NCBI RefSeq assembly: GCF_001425705.1
Contig: NZ_LMDC01000030.1
Location: forward strand, 124,001-188,000
Reading direction: 5' to 3'
From: Pelomonas sp. Root1217
GTDB taxonomy: Bacteria > Pseudomonadota > Gammaproteobacteria > Burkholderiales > Burkholderiaceae_C
DNA: 64,000 bases
Shown here: one piece after another, positions 51,508 through 61,415 of the stretch
Numbering within the stretch: the stretch's first letter is position 1
How the letters are laid out: every line of letters starts with the position of its first letter
Translations under genes and position numbers: made by a program
The notes under the pieces: model-generated
What the model was told of the DNA's origin: nothing
Database searches by the model: none
What the model saw: only the letters and a program-made list of their open reading frames with translations

Positions 51508-52679
51508 TGCAGGCCATCCTTCATCGCCTGATCGATGGCATCCTCGTAGATTTCGATCAGCTGCGCATAGTTGCGCCGCGCAGTGAATTTATCTTCATAA
51601 ATAGCTCTGGCGCGGAGACCCATCGCCGCCATCGCCTCGGGATTGTCTTGCGCCCAAATCAATTTCGCGGCCAGATCGGCAGCATTGCCAGGCTCGAATA
51701 ACAAGCCAGAAACGCCCTCCTCCACCAGTTCCGCCAAGGCTCCAATGCTGCTGGCGATGATGGGCAGACCGCAGGCCATGGCCTCGACCAGGGTACGCGG
51801 AAAGTTCTCGTACCAAATGCTGGGCAGAATCAGCGCTGCGCTGGCGGACATTTGCCTGCGTACCGCGTCACCGTCAAGACCTCCCAGCGCCTGGACGCCG
51901 GGGACGCCCTCCAGCAGATGCGCCTCGGGCCCTGTACCAGCGACCCTTATCAGCGCACTGCCTATCTTTTTCGCCGCTTCGACGAGGGTTTCGATCCCCT
52001 TCTCTGTAGACAAGCGGCCAACAAATAAAAAACCCTCGCGACTGCCCGCCGGCGGCGCGTCGAAATCGACAAAATTCGGTTTGAGGACGATCCGATCTGC
52101 GGGTAGGCCACCTTCAATGAACTTGCGGCGACAGAATTCATTCAGCGCGATATAGCGGGTGACCTTGTTGCTCCAAGTACCCGCCGCACGATGCACGGTC
52201 ACCATGGAAGCCAGCACCGTGCTCTGCGCGACTGAACCTCTGTAGCAAGCCCTGACAGCCCCTCGCCACGGCACTTTGCCCAGGCAGTCCTCGCAGACCT
52301 TGCCCTCGCGCAGGAACATAGCCTGCGGGCAGAGCAGCCTGAAGTTGTGCAGCGTCTGGACGATGGGCACGCCTGCACGCGCCGCCTCCCAATAAATGAC
52401 CGGGGAAATCTTGGCGAAGGTGTTGTGCACATGGACAACCTGGGGCCGAAATTCCGCCAAAGCAGCGCGGAATGCCCGACCACTGTCCCGCGACCAGATC
52501 GTTTCCATCGCCGCGGCCAGCTTTGAACCCTCGTTGAGCTCTGTGTTGCTGCGCTCGAACATCTGCACGTCATGGCCGTGCTCGCGCAGCAAGGCGACCT
52601 CCGATTCACAAACGGAATCCTCGCCGCCACGCAGTTGGTAACGGTTGTGGCACACCAAGACTCGCAACGGCGATCCCAT
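51504..52679 (-). CDS. GT4 family glycosyltransferase
   Basis: The 391-residue enzyme has the GT-B fold with RVLVCHNRYQLRGGEDSVCE at the start, a typical nucleotide-sugar-binding C-terminal half (GRLSTEKGIETLVEAAKKIG, ENFPRTLVEAMACGLPIIAS) and a Cys-rich insert (KVCEDCLGKVPWRGAVRACY). The insert with two CxxC-like pairs suggests a metal-binding loop seen in some bacterial GT4s. It adds one sugar of the repeat; donor and linkage are unknown. The start is 54 bases from the pyruvyl transferase gene and its stop overlaps wecG. Confidence 0.9.
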   Translation of the reverse strand: MGSPLRVLVCHNRYQLRGGEDSVCESEVALLREHGHDVQMFERSNTELNEGSKLAAAMETIWSRDSGRAFRAALAEFRPQVVHVHNTFAKISPVIYWEAARAGVPIVQTLHNFRLLCPQAMFLREGKVCEDCLGKVPWRGAVRACYRGSVAQSTVLASMVTVHRAAGTWSNKVTRYIALNEFCRRKFIEGGLPADRIVLKPNFVDFDAPPAGSREGFLFVGRLSTEKGIETLVEAAKKIGSALIRVAGTGPEAHLLEGVPGVQALGGLDGDAVRRQMSASAALILPSIWYENFPRTLVEAMACGLPIIASSIGALAELVEEGVSGLLFEPGNAADLAAKLIWAQDNPEAMAAMGLRARAIYEDKFTARRNYAQLIEIYEDAIDQAMKDGLQ

Positions 52680-52733
52680 GCAGAAAGACCTTCAGAACTG
52701 ATTAAAAGCCCAGGAAAATACCCCGGAAAGAAA

Positions 52734-54029
52734 TTACTTCGGCAGCACCCGATTCAGCACTTCAATGAGTTGCTTGCGAAAGCCTGCCACGCGCTGCTCA
52801 ATCAGTGAAGAGATACGCGCACGGGATTCGCTCGACCGATGAATGGCGGCTTCGATACCGTCAACATCCATCGCACCAATATCGAAAACCGCGTCGCCCA
52901 GACCAAGCTCGGCCATGATGCCTTCGGTCTTGAACCCCTGATACCGAATAGCAACCACCGGCGTGGCCGCGCAGGCGGCCAGGATGCAGGAATGCAGGCG
53001 GGTGCCCAGCAGAACTTCACAACGCCCGTATAGATAACTCAATTCCTCAGGCGCCAGATCGTCGGTGACCAGCACGTACGGAATGCCAAGTTGCTCAAGC
53101 CGCTCCGCGAGTTGCTTCAGAAGATCGAGATCGCTCTCGCCGTGGTGCTGAACCGTCACCTGCGGGAACAACGCCATGCTCAGGCCGCTCTTGGCATGCA
53201 CTCGCTTGGCGACCTCCGTAAATGCATCCAGGTAGGCCGCGCGTTTGGCCTGCGGATCCGCGGCATCGGGAAAAGACCATTTGACAACCGTGATGCCCAG
53301 CCAGCGGCCCGATTCGATTCGTTCGGCCGTGGCAGGAAATGCATCGGGGCGCTTGGGCTCGATCAAAAACGCAAAGTCAGGCGCCAATTCGGTTGTCGCC
53401 TGCAAGCCCAGTTCGGCCATCAGGGCCTGCGACTTCTTTTCCCGCACAACCAACCGCTTGCACAGCCCCAAAGCCCTCGCGGTCATGCGACGGCCGCGGT
53501 CATCCACCAGCGGGCCAACACTCTGCCCCAACATCACCACCGGCTTCTTCATGCCAGCAGCAACATAGATCGGATGCAGGATGCGCCAGAGATACAACAA
53601 AGCGCGAAGGCCTCGCTGGTCGTTGTAGATGTACTGCCCGCCCTTCAGCAAAACAATGTCGCTGCCACGCATGGCATCCAACGCTGCGGTCTGGCGGGGG
53701 AGCAGCCCCTTCAAGGGAGGTAGCAGCCGCGCGCAAGCTTCAGCACAGGCGCTGAAAATCAGGTTTCGAACCGCGACGACATTGCGAAACCGGCTTTGGT
53801 CCGCAGAATCCACATAGGGTGAGGGCACCGCCATCTGCTGCACCTTCACGCCCATCTTTCTGACGAAGCGATGATGGAAATCGAACTCCGGATCGCTCTC
53901 GGAGTAGACCGACTGGAGTTGGATTCCTGCTCCCGGACGTGTGGTCGCGATACCTTGCACCATCCCAACGACGATCGCGAGATCGCCTTTGTTGGAATCC
54001 GAATAGCCATGCAATATCAGTACGTTCAA
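52734..54029 (-). CDS. Polysaccharide pyruvyl transferase family protein
   Basis: The 431 residues match the WcaK/CsaB family, which ketal-links pyruvate from phosphoenolpyruvate onto a sugar. The start has ILHGYSDSNKGDLAIVVGMV with the family-typical NKGD. LLGTRLHSCILAACAATPVV contains the conserved RLH. The start codon is TTG at 54029; GAGG lies 5 bases upstream and no ATG fits. Pyruvate ketals would give the polymer extra negative charge. It lies between two GT4 genes. Confidence 0.88.
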   Translation of the reverse strand: MNVLILHGYSDSNKGDLAIVVGMVQGIATTRPGAGIQLQSVYSESDPEFDFHHRFVRKMGVKVQQMAVPSPYVDSADQSRFRNVVAVRNLIFSACAEACARLLPPLKGLLPRQTAALDAMRGSDIVLLKGGQYIYNDQRGLRALLYLWRILHPIYVAAGMKKPVVMLGQSVGPLVDDRGRRMTARALGLCKRLVVREKKSQALMAELGLQATTELAPDFAFLIEPKRPDAFPATAERIESGRWLGITVVKWSFPDAADPQAKRAAYLDAFTEVAKRVHAKSGLSMALFPQVTVQHHGESDLDLLKQLAERLEQLGIPYVLVTDDLAPEELSYLYGRCEVLLGTRLHSCILAACAATPVVAIRYQGFKTEGIMAELGLGDAVFDIGAMDVDGIEAAIHRSSESRARISSLIEQRVAGFRKQLIEVLNRVLPK

Positions 54030-54041
54030 TTCAGCCTCGGG

Positions 54042-55235
54042 TTAAATAGAGAGTGCCGAGCGCATCGAGGCCTCAAAGCACTGCAGGGAACAACGGTCAG
54101 CGAACTGCAAACCTGCCGTTCGGAGCGCGTCCTGCTGATCCGCGCTGCGTGAGCGCAGACGTCGCAGCGCCTCGATGAAGGAGTTCGTGTCCCCTACGCC
54201 GAAGGTTGCACCCAGACCATAAGTCTTCACGCGGTAGCCCACCAGCCCATGATCAGTAGCCAGCACCGGCACGCCAGAAGCGGCGGCCCGAGCCAGCGTG
54301 CCGCTGGTCGCGGTGAAATCCGCGCTGTAAGGCAGCAGGAAAGCGTTGGCAGCAGAGAAGTATTTGGGCAGGTCGGCCTCCGGCACAAAGCTGTTCACGT
54401 GAACGATCTGCGCCGGAAAGCGGCGCTTCAGTCCCTCGAAAGCTTGGGCAAAGTCAGCAGCAATCGTGCCAACCACGGCGAGCTTGACCCGCGGATCCTG
54501 GGCCGCCCGCGGGAACACGTCGATCAGGAAGTCGATGCCTTTGCGGCGGTCCTGCTTGCCCAACGAAAGCAGGACGAAATCGTCCGCGCCCACGCCCAGC
54601 AGAGCCCGGCCTTCAGCTCGCAATGCCGGCGAGAAAGGTCCGAACCAGGGGTCCGGCAGCAGGCCGGCGAAATAGGAGACAGCCTGATGGGCCAGGCGTT
54701 CATCGAAGGCGATCAGCCGGGCGCCCGACGCATGGATGGCCCAGCGCGTCAGCGTGCGCAGCACCAACCCGCGCAGGCGCGCCCCTGGCCGGATGGAAAA
54801 CAGGTATTCGACCCGGTACTTGACGCAGCGAATGATGGCGCGTGGCAGCGCCCTGCGCAGCTGGAGTGCGGCCAGCGCATAGGCCTTCAGATAGTCATCG
54901 AGGGCCATGAAGACCAGGCCGTAGCGCCCTCGCGGCGCCAACTCGGCTTCGATGCCCTTCAGCGCCTGGACGAACAGCGCGAATTCGGCTTCGCTCAGGT
55001 TCCTCATCCAGGCGCCGCCAAGATCCGTATCTACAGCAACGACGCGCGGCGTCAGTCCCGCTGCATCGACCAACTCGTGGAAATGCGGTGTCTGGTAGTC
55101 ACGCCGGGTCACCAGGATGACTTCGGCGCTGCCGCGCAGCGCCGACAGCGTGTTGGCCAGGATCTGCAGGCGGCTGCCGCGACAGATCGGCTCCACCAGA
55201 ACGATCGTGCGCGGGGATTTCGTTTGTTCAGTCAT
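54042..55235 (-). CDS. GT4 family glycosyltransferase
   Basis: This 397-residue GT-B enzyme is recognised from LLSLGKQDRRKGIDFLIDVF in the C-terminal half, NSFVEGADLPKYF-like donor-site residues (FVPEADLPKYFSAANAFLLP) and GVPVLATDHGLVG. The N-terminal acceptor domain is variable. It adds one residue of the repeat unit. It starts with ATG overlapping the GT2 stop (ATGA) and ends 12 bases before the pyruvyl transferase start. Confidence 0.88.
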   Translation of the reverse strand: MTEQTKSPRTIVLVEPICRGSRLQILANTLSALRGSAEVILVTRRDYQTPHFHELVDAAGLTPRVVAVDTDLGGAWMRNLSEAEFALFVQALKGIEAELAPRGRYGLVFMALDDYLKAYALAALQLRRALPRAIIRCVKYRVEYLFSIRPGARLRGLVLRTLTRWAIHASGARLIAFDERLAHQAVSYFAGLLPDPWFGPFSPALRAEGRALLGVGADDFVLLSLGKQDRRKGIDFLIDVFPRAAQDPRVKLAVVGTIAADFAQAFEGLKRRFPAQIVHVNSFVPEADLPKYFSAANAFLLPYSADFTATSGTLARAAASGVPVLATDHGLVGYRVKTYGLGATFGVGDTNSFIEALRRLRSRSADQQDALRTAGLQFADRCSLQCFEASMRSALSI

Positions 55236-56083
55236 AGGTCGACGCCGTCATGCAGTTGGCGCAGGCTTGCCGACAGCGCCGCCGGCGCGCGACTCGAGTA
55301 ACCACCGATCGAGCTGCGCAGAAGGATGCGGGTGGTCCTTGCCATCATGTGCAGCAGGCGGTGCGGAAGCCACCGCGACCAGCCGGGCTGATAGGTGGCG
55401 CGCAAGCCCTCGTTTTCAGCGGCCAGTTCCGCCGGATGGATCAGCACCTTCTGCTGGGAATGGCAACGCATGCCGGCGAAATACTCATCTACATGCAGGA
55501 CGCGGCAACCCTGTTCGCCGAATCTCAGCCAGAGCTCCAGGTCCATGGTGAGGTGCAGATCCTCCCGCAGATAGCCGATGCGCTCATGCACGCGGCGGCG
55601 CCAGAACATCGCGGGTTGGGGGATGTAATTGTGGTCACCCACCAGCAACCAAGGGTGGAAGTTGATCTCCCGCTTGGGCCGCACGATGGTGCCTGTGGTA
55701 TCGATCAGCACGGCATTGCCGTACATCGCATCGACGCCGGGGTTTTCCTTGAAGATCTGCACGACACGGCTCAAGGCACCCGGCAACAGCACGTCATCGG
55801 AACACAGCCAACCGACGATCTCGCCGGTCGCGCGGTGCAACCCTTTGTTCAGCGCTTCGGACTGCCCAGCATCCGGCTCAGAAACCCAATAGGCCAGCCG
55901 CTCGGCATGGCGCTCGATGGTCGCGACACTGCCATCGGTCGATCCGCCATCGATGACCAGATATTCCACGTCGGCGCCGGTCTGGGCCAGCACCGAGGCG
56001 ATGGTGGTCGGCAGGAATCTGTTCTGGTTGAAGGAACAGGTGATGATCGAAATGTCCGGCGCCGCGGCTTGCTGCAACTTCAC
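55232..56083 (-). CDS. GT2 family glycosyltransferase
   Basis: The 283-residue protein has the GT-A fold: SIITCSFNQNRFLPTTIASV at the start, YLVIDGGSTDGSV, the EPDAGQSEALNKGLHRATGE segment and the metal site WLCSDDVLLPGAL. I use the GTG at 56083, which overlaps the stop of the upstream ligase gene (GTGA). An open frame continues upstream but lies inside that gene. Its stop overlaps the next GT4 gene. It is one of four glycosyltransferases in this operon. Confidence 0.92.
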   Translation of the reverse strand: MKLQQAAAPDISIITCSFNQNRFLPTTIASVLAQTGADVEYLVIDGGSTDGSVATIERHAERLAYWVSEPDAGQSEALNKGLHRATGEIVGWLCSDDVLLPGALSRVVQIFKENPGVDAMYGNAVLIDTTGTIVRPKREINFHPWLLVGDHNYIPQPAMFWRRRVHERIGYLREDLHLTMDLELWLRFGEQGCRVLHVDEYFAGMRCHSQQKVLIHPAELAAENEGLRATYQPGWSRWLPHRLLHMMARTTRILLRSSIGGYSSRAPAALSASLRQLHDGVDL

Positions 56084-57348
56084 GTTGGATTCACAGCCTC
56101 GCGGTTCGCCCGGCAGCGCATAGCAATGCCCAGCACGATGCCGACATTCATCCAAAGCAGGAACGCCTTGCCCGGCTGCAGCATGATGGGATTGAAGGCC
56201 ACGACCGGGATGCTGGCCAGGCAGCTCAAGGCCAGCCAATGAAAATGGGCCTCCATCGTCCGGGACAGGGTGTCAGGCCTGCGGGCGCGGTAGTTCACGT
56301 AGACGTAGCGCCCGATGCGCCAGAGCGCAAAGCCGAACAGCAGCATGCCGATCAGGCCACCCTGGCCCAGGATGTCGAGCAAGTCACTGTGTGACGGCAG
56401 GACCTGCGTGGAGGCGGCAACCTGGAACTGACCAAATTGCTCGGCGCCAGCGCCCGAGAAGGACTTGCCCCAGATGGGCGAATGCGTGAAGTCGGCCCAG
56501 GTCCGCTCATACGTGAACAGGCGGTACTTCGGATTGCCGTCGGGCAGCGCATCGTGCTTGAGCCATTTGATGGCCGCGTAGCTGGCCACCACCAGCACGC
56601 CCAACACCGCCAGCCCATAGAAATGCAGCATGCGGCCCAGTGCATAGGTGTCTCGCAGCCTCGGGCGAACGAAGCACCACCACAGGTAGGCCAGGGCAAT
56701 GCCGGTAACCAGGAACGACGTGTTCTTGATGACCAGCAGCATCAGCACCAGCATCAGTACCAGCGACATCGCGCGGCCCATCGGCGACTTGGCGCGCACG
56801 AAGAAGAACGCCGCCAGCGGCACCGTCAGCGCTTCCATCTCATGGAACTTGCTCCACAGGCGCAGATAGCCGGCCTGCCAGGCTGCGCCGATCAGGATCG
56901 CGCCGAACAACAAGGCCAGATAGCGGTTGAGCAGACGCTCGGGGTCGCGGTGATCGGCAATGAAACGCGCCGCACCGGCCGTCACGAGCATGTAGGAGCC
57001 CATGATCAGGAAGGTCTCGATGATCTTGCTGTGCAGGCGTGCATACAGCGCCCCGCCAATGATCCACACGGCCAGCAGCATCAGCGGCCACAGGATGGGC
57101 GTCACGGGTTCGAAGGTCGGGCGCGCCACGTTCAAACGTACGCCGAACCAGGCGAGCACGAAGAACGGGATGATCAGCATCAGATGGAAATGCTTGAAGA
57201 CCGTCCGCTTGTCGATATAGATGCTGAACGGGTCCATGGCGTACATGACCGCCAGGAACAGCCCGAACAGAATGCCAAGGTCGGTGAGATTGAGGACGCT
57301 GCGCTCGCCAAAGGCGACCGGTCGTCGATATGTCAAGCTGGAAGCCAT
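56080..57348 (-). CDS. O-antigen ligase / polymerase family membrane protein (Wzy-like)
   Basis: The 422-residue protein has about eleven hydrophobic segments. A large periplasmic loop near residues 235-300 (WADFTHSPIWGKSFSGAGAE, then VLPSHSDLLDILGQGGLIGM) holds the Wzy_C/WaaL-type His-containing motif. It most likely polymerises the repeat units in the periplasm; the WaaL ligase alternative is less likely in this locus. It is placed between the flippase (11 bases upstream) and the GT2 gene, which it overlaps. Confidence 0.85.
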   Translation of the reverse strand: MASSLTYRRPVAFGERSVLNLTDLGILFGLFLAVMYAMDPFSIYIDKRTVFKHFHLMLIIPFFVLAWFGVRLNVARPTFEPVTPILWPLMLLAVWIIGGALYARLHSKIIETFLIMGSYMLVTAGAARFIADHRDPERLLNRYLALLFGAILIGAAWQAGYLRLWSKFHEMEALTVPLAAFFFVRAKSPMGRAMSLVLMLVLMLLVIKNTSFLVTGIALAYLWWCFVRPRLRDTYALGRMLHFYGLAVLGVLVVASYAAIKWLKHDALPDGNPKYRLFTYERTWADFTHSPIWGKSFSGAGAEQFGQFQVAASTQVLPSHSDLLDILGQGGLIGMLLFGFALWRIGRYVYVNYRARRPDTLSRTMEAHFHWLALSCLASIPVVAFNPIMLQPGKAFLLWMNVGIVLGIAMRCRANREAVNPT

Positions 57349-57358
57349 GATCGAAACC

Positions 57359-58591
57359 TCAGGTCGGGGAGCGCAAGCGCGGCCACAGTCGGATGAATTG
57401 GTACAACGCGGGAATCACATAGCCCACCACGTTGCTCCAGATCGCCCCGGTCAAGCCGAAGCGGTGCGTCAGATACAGGCCTGCCGTCAGCGTGAAGCAG
57501 GTGCCGACCGCGTTGCTGAAAAATATATTCTCGGTGCTGTTCAAGGCCAGCGCCAACGCGTTCAACACCACGCTGAGCACGCTGGCCCAGATGCCCAGCG
57601 ACAACCAGCGCAGCACGTCCGCGGCGGCCGGAAACTTGTCGCCGTAGAGCAGATGCACGAGCGGGTCGGCCAGGAACAGTAGAGCGCCCCAGGCCACCAG
57701 GCCGGCCAGGGCCAGCCGGGCCAGCAGGCGGCGCGCATAGGCGCAGACGGCCGCCTCGCCGTGGTTGGCGCGGATGCGGCTGGCCTGTGCCGGCAGAAAA
57801 TTTGCCAGCGTCATGCGCAACACATTCACCGCGTTGAGGATGGACATGCCGGCGTTGAAGGTGGCCGTATGGGCCGCCCCCAGCCCGGCCACCACAAATG
57901 GGTAGACCTGGCTGCTGCCCCAGTACACCAACTGGCTGGCCACGACCCAGCGTGAATGGTTGAATTGCTCGGTCAGCACGTCGCGCGCGCTTCGCGCCTC
58001 GCCGGCCGGCGCTTCAGCGCGCAGCAGCACCTGGCCAAGCAACACGCCTACCCCTTGCGCCAGGGCCAGCGCCGCCATCCAGAAAGCGGCGTGGCGTTGA
58101 CCCAGCATAACCAGCGCGCCCAGGCCGGCCAACTGGGTCAGGCCCATGACCAGGCTCACCGCGCTGGCCGGCCGGATCACGAAGCGCGTGTAGGCATGCC
58201 GGCGCTGCATCTCCTGCAGGAAGAACAGGGCCAGATAGGTGCAGGTGGCCAGCAGCAGCCAGGGTTCCGCGAAACCTAGGGGAGACACCGCCAGCACCAG
58301 CAGCACACCCGCCGGTATCAGGAAGCCGTGAGCCCGCCACAACGCGGCAACGCGCGCCGGCAGGTTGCCGGGCGCCTGGGCACCCAGCACGTTCATGGGC
58401 TGGGTGACCCAGGTGCGGTGGAAGGAGGCGGCGAACAGCACGGCCAGGTAAGCCAGCGAAAACTGCGCGAACGACCCGACCGACAGGTAGCGGGCCGCCA
58501 GCACCATGGTCAGGAAATTGGTGGCGGATTGGCAGGCCTGGTCCGCCAGGGCCCAGACCTTGGCCGACCGCGCGGGCGGGCCGGCTACCAT
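57359..58591 (-). CDS. Oligosaccharide flippase (Wzx-like)
   Basis: The 410-residue protein is mostly hydrophobic, with about twelve membrane segments of the polysaccharide transport (PST/MATE-like) superfamily: ALADQACQSATNFLTMVLAA at the start and repeated Ala/Leu-rich helices. Wzx moves lipid-linked repeats across the inner membrane. It overlaps the acetyltransferase stop by 7 bases and precedes the Wzy-like gene by 11, the usual wzx-wzy pairing. Confidence 0.82.
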   Translation of the reverse strand: MVAGPPARSAKVWALADQACQSATNFLTMVLAARYLSVGSFAQFSLAYLAVLFAASFHRTWVTQPMNVLGAQAPGNLPARVAALWRAHGFLIPAGVLLVLAVSPLGFAEPWLLLATCTYLALFFLQEMQRRHAYTRFVIRPASAVSLVMGLTQLAGLGALVMLGQRHAAFWMAALALAQGVGVLLGQVLLRAEAPAGEARSARDVLTEQFNHSRWVVASQLVYWGSSQVYPFVVAGLGAAHTATFNAGMSILNAVNVLRMTLANFLPAQASRIRANHGEAAVCAYARRLLARLALAGLVAWGALLFLADPLVHLLYGDKFPAAADVLRWLSLGIWASVLSVVLNALALALNSTENIFFSNAVGTCFTLTAGLYLTHRFGLTGAIWSNVVGYVIPALYQFIRLWPRLRSPT

Positions 58592-59268
58592 GATGCAGCG
58601 TCTCTGGATGCGCCGAGGCGCTCCTTCAATTCGCCCAAAACCGCGTGGTCCATGGGCTGCTCAATTTGCGAAACGCAGTGACGTAGCTGTTCCAGTGGGC
58701 AATCCCACCACTTGAGCGCCGACAACGCTTCGCACAACTCAGGTGGAAACCGTAGGCGAATCAAACGTGCAGGGACCCCGGCGACTATCGCAAAAGAAGG
58801 GACGTCTTTAGTTACTACGGAGCCCGCAGCCACGATGGCGCCGTCACCGATGGAGACTCCAGAGAGGATCGTGGCGCGCGCACCGACCCATACATCGGAA
58901 CCCAAGCTTACCGGCTGCATCTCTTGAAACAGTGGCGTTGACGTCCACCGTAGCCCGACCGGATTGTTAGGCGAATAGAACGCGGGATGAGTCGCGAAGC
59001 GGTCGACTGGATGTTCTCCTAGACCGACCAACGCCTCAAATCCAATGCTGCAAAAACGGCCAACGCGCACATTGTTGAGACGCGCTGCATTAACGTAGCT
59101 ACCGCGGCCAAGGTTGCTCGCCTGCAAAGCGGCCGATCCGCTCAGCCGGTTGCGCCCTTCAAAGCGGCAATCCGCCGTTGCATACGACAGCAACGAGGCA
59201 CTGAAGCCGTCGAGAGTCCGGGCCAGCCGGCGGCGGCGCACCAACGCCCATTGAAGTCGATCGTTCAT
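58585..59268 (-). CDS. Hexapeptide-repeat O-acetyltransferase (CatB-like)
   Basis: The 227-residue protein has the left-handed beta-helix repeats of acyltransferases: NNVRVGRFCSIGFEALVGLG, then the active-site-type EHPVDRFATHPAFYSPNNPV, GSDVWVGARATILSGVSIGD and GAIVAAGSVVTKDVP. It is like the CatB/VatD/antibiotic acetyltransferases, but here most likely adds acetyl groups to the polysaccharide. It is less GC-rich than the genes on either side. It starts 20 bases after fcl and overlaps wzx. Confidence 0.88.
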   Translation of the reverse strand: MNDRLQWALVRRRRLARTLDGFSASLLSYATADCRFEGRNRLSGSAALQASNLGRGSYVNAARLNNVRVGRFCSIGFEALVGLGEHPVDRFATHPAFYSPNNPVGLRWTSTPLFQEMQPVSLGSDVWVGARATILSGVSIGDGAIVAAGSVVTKDVPSFAIVAGVPARLIRLRFPPELCEALSALKWWDCPLEQLRHCVSQIEQPMDHAVLGELKERLGASRDAASW

Positions 59269-59288
59269 CGCCGTCGCCGCTGCAGCCC

Positions 59289-60263
59289 TTACTGCGCCGC
59301 GAACTCTGCGTAGGCGACAGCCAGGCCGTCGGCGAGGCTGGTGCGAGCCTGCCAGCCCATGCCAGCAAGCCGGCTCACGTCCATCAGCTTGCGCGGCGTG
59401 CCATCGGGCTTGGTGGTGTCGAAGACGATCTCGCCCTCGTAGCCGACAACGCGCTGCACCGTCGCGGCCAGTTCGGCGATGGTCACGTCGTGGCCGACAC
59501 CGATGTTGACCAGCGGCGGCTCGAACTTGCCGGTCTTGGATTCGTCGCTGCCGAGCATGCTTTCGTAGCGGTCATCGGGCAGTTGCATCAGGTGGATGCA
59601 AGCCGCGGCCATGTCTTCGCTGTACATGAACTCGCGGCGCGGCGTGCCGGTGCCCCAGACGACGACCTGCTTGGCCTGGGCCAGCTTGGCTTCGTGGAAC
59701 TTGCGCAGCAGCGCCGGAATGACGTGGCTGTTCTCGGGGTGGTAGTTGTCACCCGGCCCGTAGAGATTGGTCGGCATCGCCGACAGGTACTTGGTGCCGT
59801 ACTGCCGGTTGTAGCTCCAGCACATTTCGATGCCGGCGATCTTGGCCAGCGCATAGGGCCGGTTGGTCGGTTCCAGCGGGCCGGTCAGCAGCGAGGCTTC
59901 GTTCATGGGCTGCGGCGCCAACTTCGGGTAGATGCAGCTCGAGCCCAGGAACATCAGGCGCCGCACCTGGTTGAGGTAGGCGGCGTGGATGATGTTGGCC
60001 TGGATGGCGAGGTTGTCGCGGATGAACTCGCCCGGGTAGATGTTGTTGGCGAGGATGCCGCCGACCTTGGCGGCCGCGAGGAAGACATAGTCGGGCTTCT
60101 CCTGGGCGAAGAAGGCCTCGGTGTCGGCCTGACGGGTCAGGTCAAGTTCGGCATGAGTGCGCAGCACCAGGTTGTCATAGCCCGCCTGGCGCAGGTTGCG
60201 CACGATGGCGGAACCCACCAGGCCCCGGTGGCCGGCGACGTAGATCTTGGCGTTCTTTTCCAT
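59289..60263 (-). CDS. fcl: GDP-L-fucose synthase
   Basis: Fcl (WcaG) converts GDP-4-keto-6-deoxymannose to GDP-L-fucose by epimerisation and reduction. The 324 residues have [20 protein letters not shown] at the start, [37 protein letters not shown], and [20 protein letters not shown] with the active-site Tyr and Lys. It follows gmd by 18 bases. Confidence 0.96.
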   Translation of the reverse strand: MEKNAKIYVAGHRGLVGSAIVRNLRQAGYDNLVLRTHAELDLTRQADTEAFFAQEKPDYVFLAAAKVGGILANNIYPGEFIRDNLAIQANIIHAAYLNQVRRLMFLGSSCIYPKLAPQPMNEASLLTGPLEPTNRPYALAKIAGIEMCWSYNRQYGTKYLSAMPTNLYGPGDNYHPENSHVIPALLRKFHEAKLAQAKQVVVWGTGTPRREFMYSEDMAAACIHLMQLPDDRYESMLGSDESKTGKFEPPLVNIGVGHDVTIAELAATVQRVVGYEGEIVFDTTKPDGTPRKLMDVSRLAGMGWQARTSLADGLAVAYAEFAAQ

Positions 60264-60281
60264 GAGAGGTGAGTCCGCCGA

Positions 60282-61406
60282 TCACTCGTTGTAGTCGTAG
60301 GCCTGAAAGCCGGCCATCTTGACGAGGCTGTCGCGGCGGGCGGCTGTGTAGTCGGCCTGCACCATCTCGGCGACCAGCTCGCGCAGCGTCGTCTTGGGCA
60401 CCCAACCGAGCTTTTCCTTGGCCTTGGTGGGGTCACCCAGCAGGGTCTCGACTTCGGTGGGGCGGTAGTAGCGCGGGTCGACTCGCACGATGACGTCGCC
60501 GACCTTGCACTTGGCTTTGTCGCCGGTGACCTTCGTGACGCGGCCGACTTCCTTGTCGCCTTCGCCTTCGAACGCCAGACTGACGCCGAGTTCACCAGCG
60601 GCGAACTCGACGAACTGGCGCACGCTGTACTGCACGCCGGTGGCGATGACGAAGTCGTCGGCGACGTCCTGCTGCAGCATCAGCCACTGCATCTCGACGT
60701 AATCCTTGGCGTGACCCCAGTCGCGCAGCGCGCTCATGTTGCCGAGGTACAGGCAGTCCTGCAGACCCAGCGCAATGCGGGAGATGGCGCGGGTGATCTT
60801 GCGGGTAACGAAGGTCTCGCCGCGGCGCGGGCTCTCGTGATTGAAGAGGATGCCGTTGCAGGCGTACATGCCGTAGGCCTCACGGTAGTTGACCGTGATC
60901 CAGTAGGCATACATCTTGGCCACCGCGTAAGGGCTGCGCGGGTAGAAGGGCGTGGTCTCCTTCTGCGGGATTTCCTGCACGAGGCCGTACAGCTCGGAGG
61001 TGGACGCTTGATAGAAGCGAGTCTTCTTCTCCAGGCCCAGGATGCGGATGGCTTCCAGCAAGCGCAGCGTGCCCATGCCGTCGGCATCGGCGGTGTACTC
61101 GGGGCTCTCGAAGCTGACGGCCACATGGCTCATCGCGCCCAGGTTGTAGACCTCATCGGGTTGCACTTCCTGGACGATGCGGATCAGGTTGGTGCTGTCG
61201 GTCAGGTCGCCGTAGTGGAGCTTGAAGCGCTGGTTGTCGACGTGCGGGTCCTGGTAGAGGTGGTCGACGCGATCGGTGTTGAAGGACGAGGCGCGGCGCT
61301 TGATGCCGTGCACTTCATAGCCCTTGGACAACAGAAGCTCGGCGAGGTAGGCACCATCTTGGCCCGTCACGCCGGTGATCAGTGCGACTTTCCTATTCGT
61401 AGACAT
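60282..61406 (-). CDS. gmd: GDP-mannose 4,6-dehydratase Gmd
   Basis: Gmd makes GDP-4-keto-6-deoxymannose from GDP-mannose, the first step to GDP-fucose. The 374-residue enzyme has [20 protein letters not shown], the [19 protein letters not shown] signature, STSELYGLV and [20 protein letters not shown] with the active-site Tyr and Lys, and [18 protein letters not shown] use ATG 61406. Its GDP-mannose comes from ManC. The gene starts 9 bases after the epsI stop. Confidence 0.97.
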   Translation of the reverse strand: MSTNRKVALITGVTGQDGAYLAELLLSKGYEVHGIKRRASSFNTDRVDHLYQDPHVDNQRFKLHYGDLTDSTNLIRIVQEVQPDEVYNLGAMSHVAVSFESPEYTADADGMGTLRLLEAIRILGLEKKTRFYQASTSELYGLVQEIPQKETTPFYPRSPYAVAKMYAYWITVNYREAYGMYACNGILFNHESPRRGETFVTRKITRAISRIALGLQDCLYLGNMSALRDWGHAKDYVEMQWLMLQQDVADDFVIATGVQYSVRQFVEFAAGELGVSLAFEGEGDKEVGRVTKVTGDKAKCKVGDVIVRVDPRYYRPTEVETLLGDPTKAKEKLGWVPKTTLRELVAEMVQADYTAARRDSLVKMAGFQAYDYNE

Positions 61407-61415
61407 CAAAGTTCC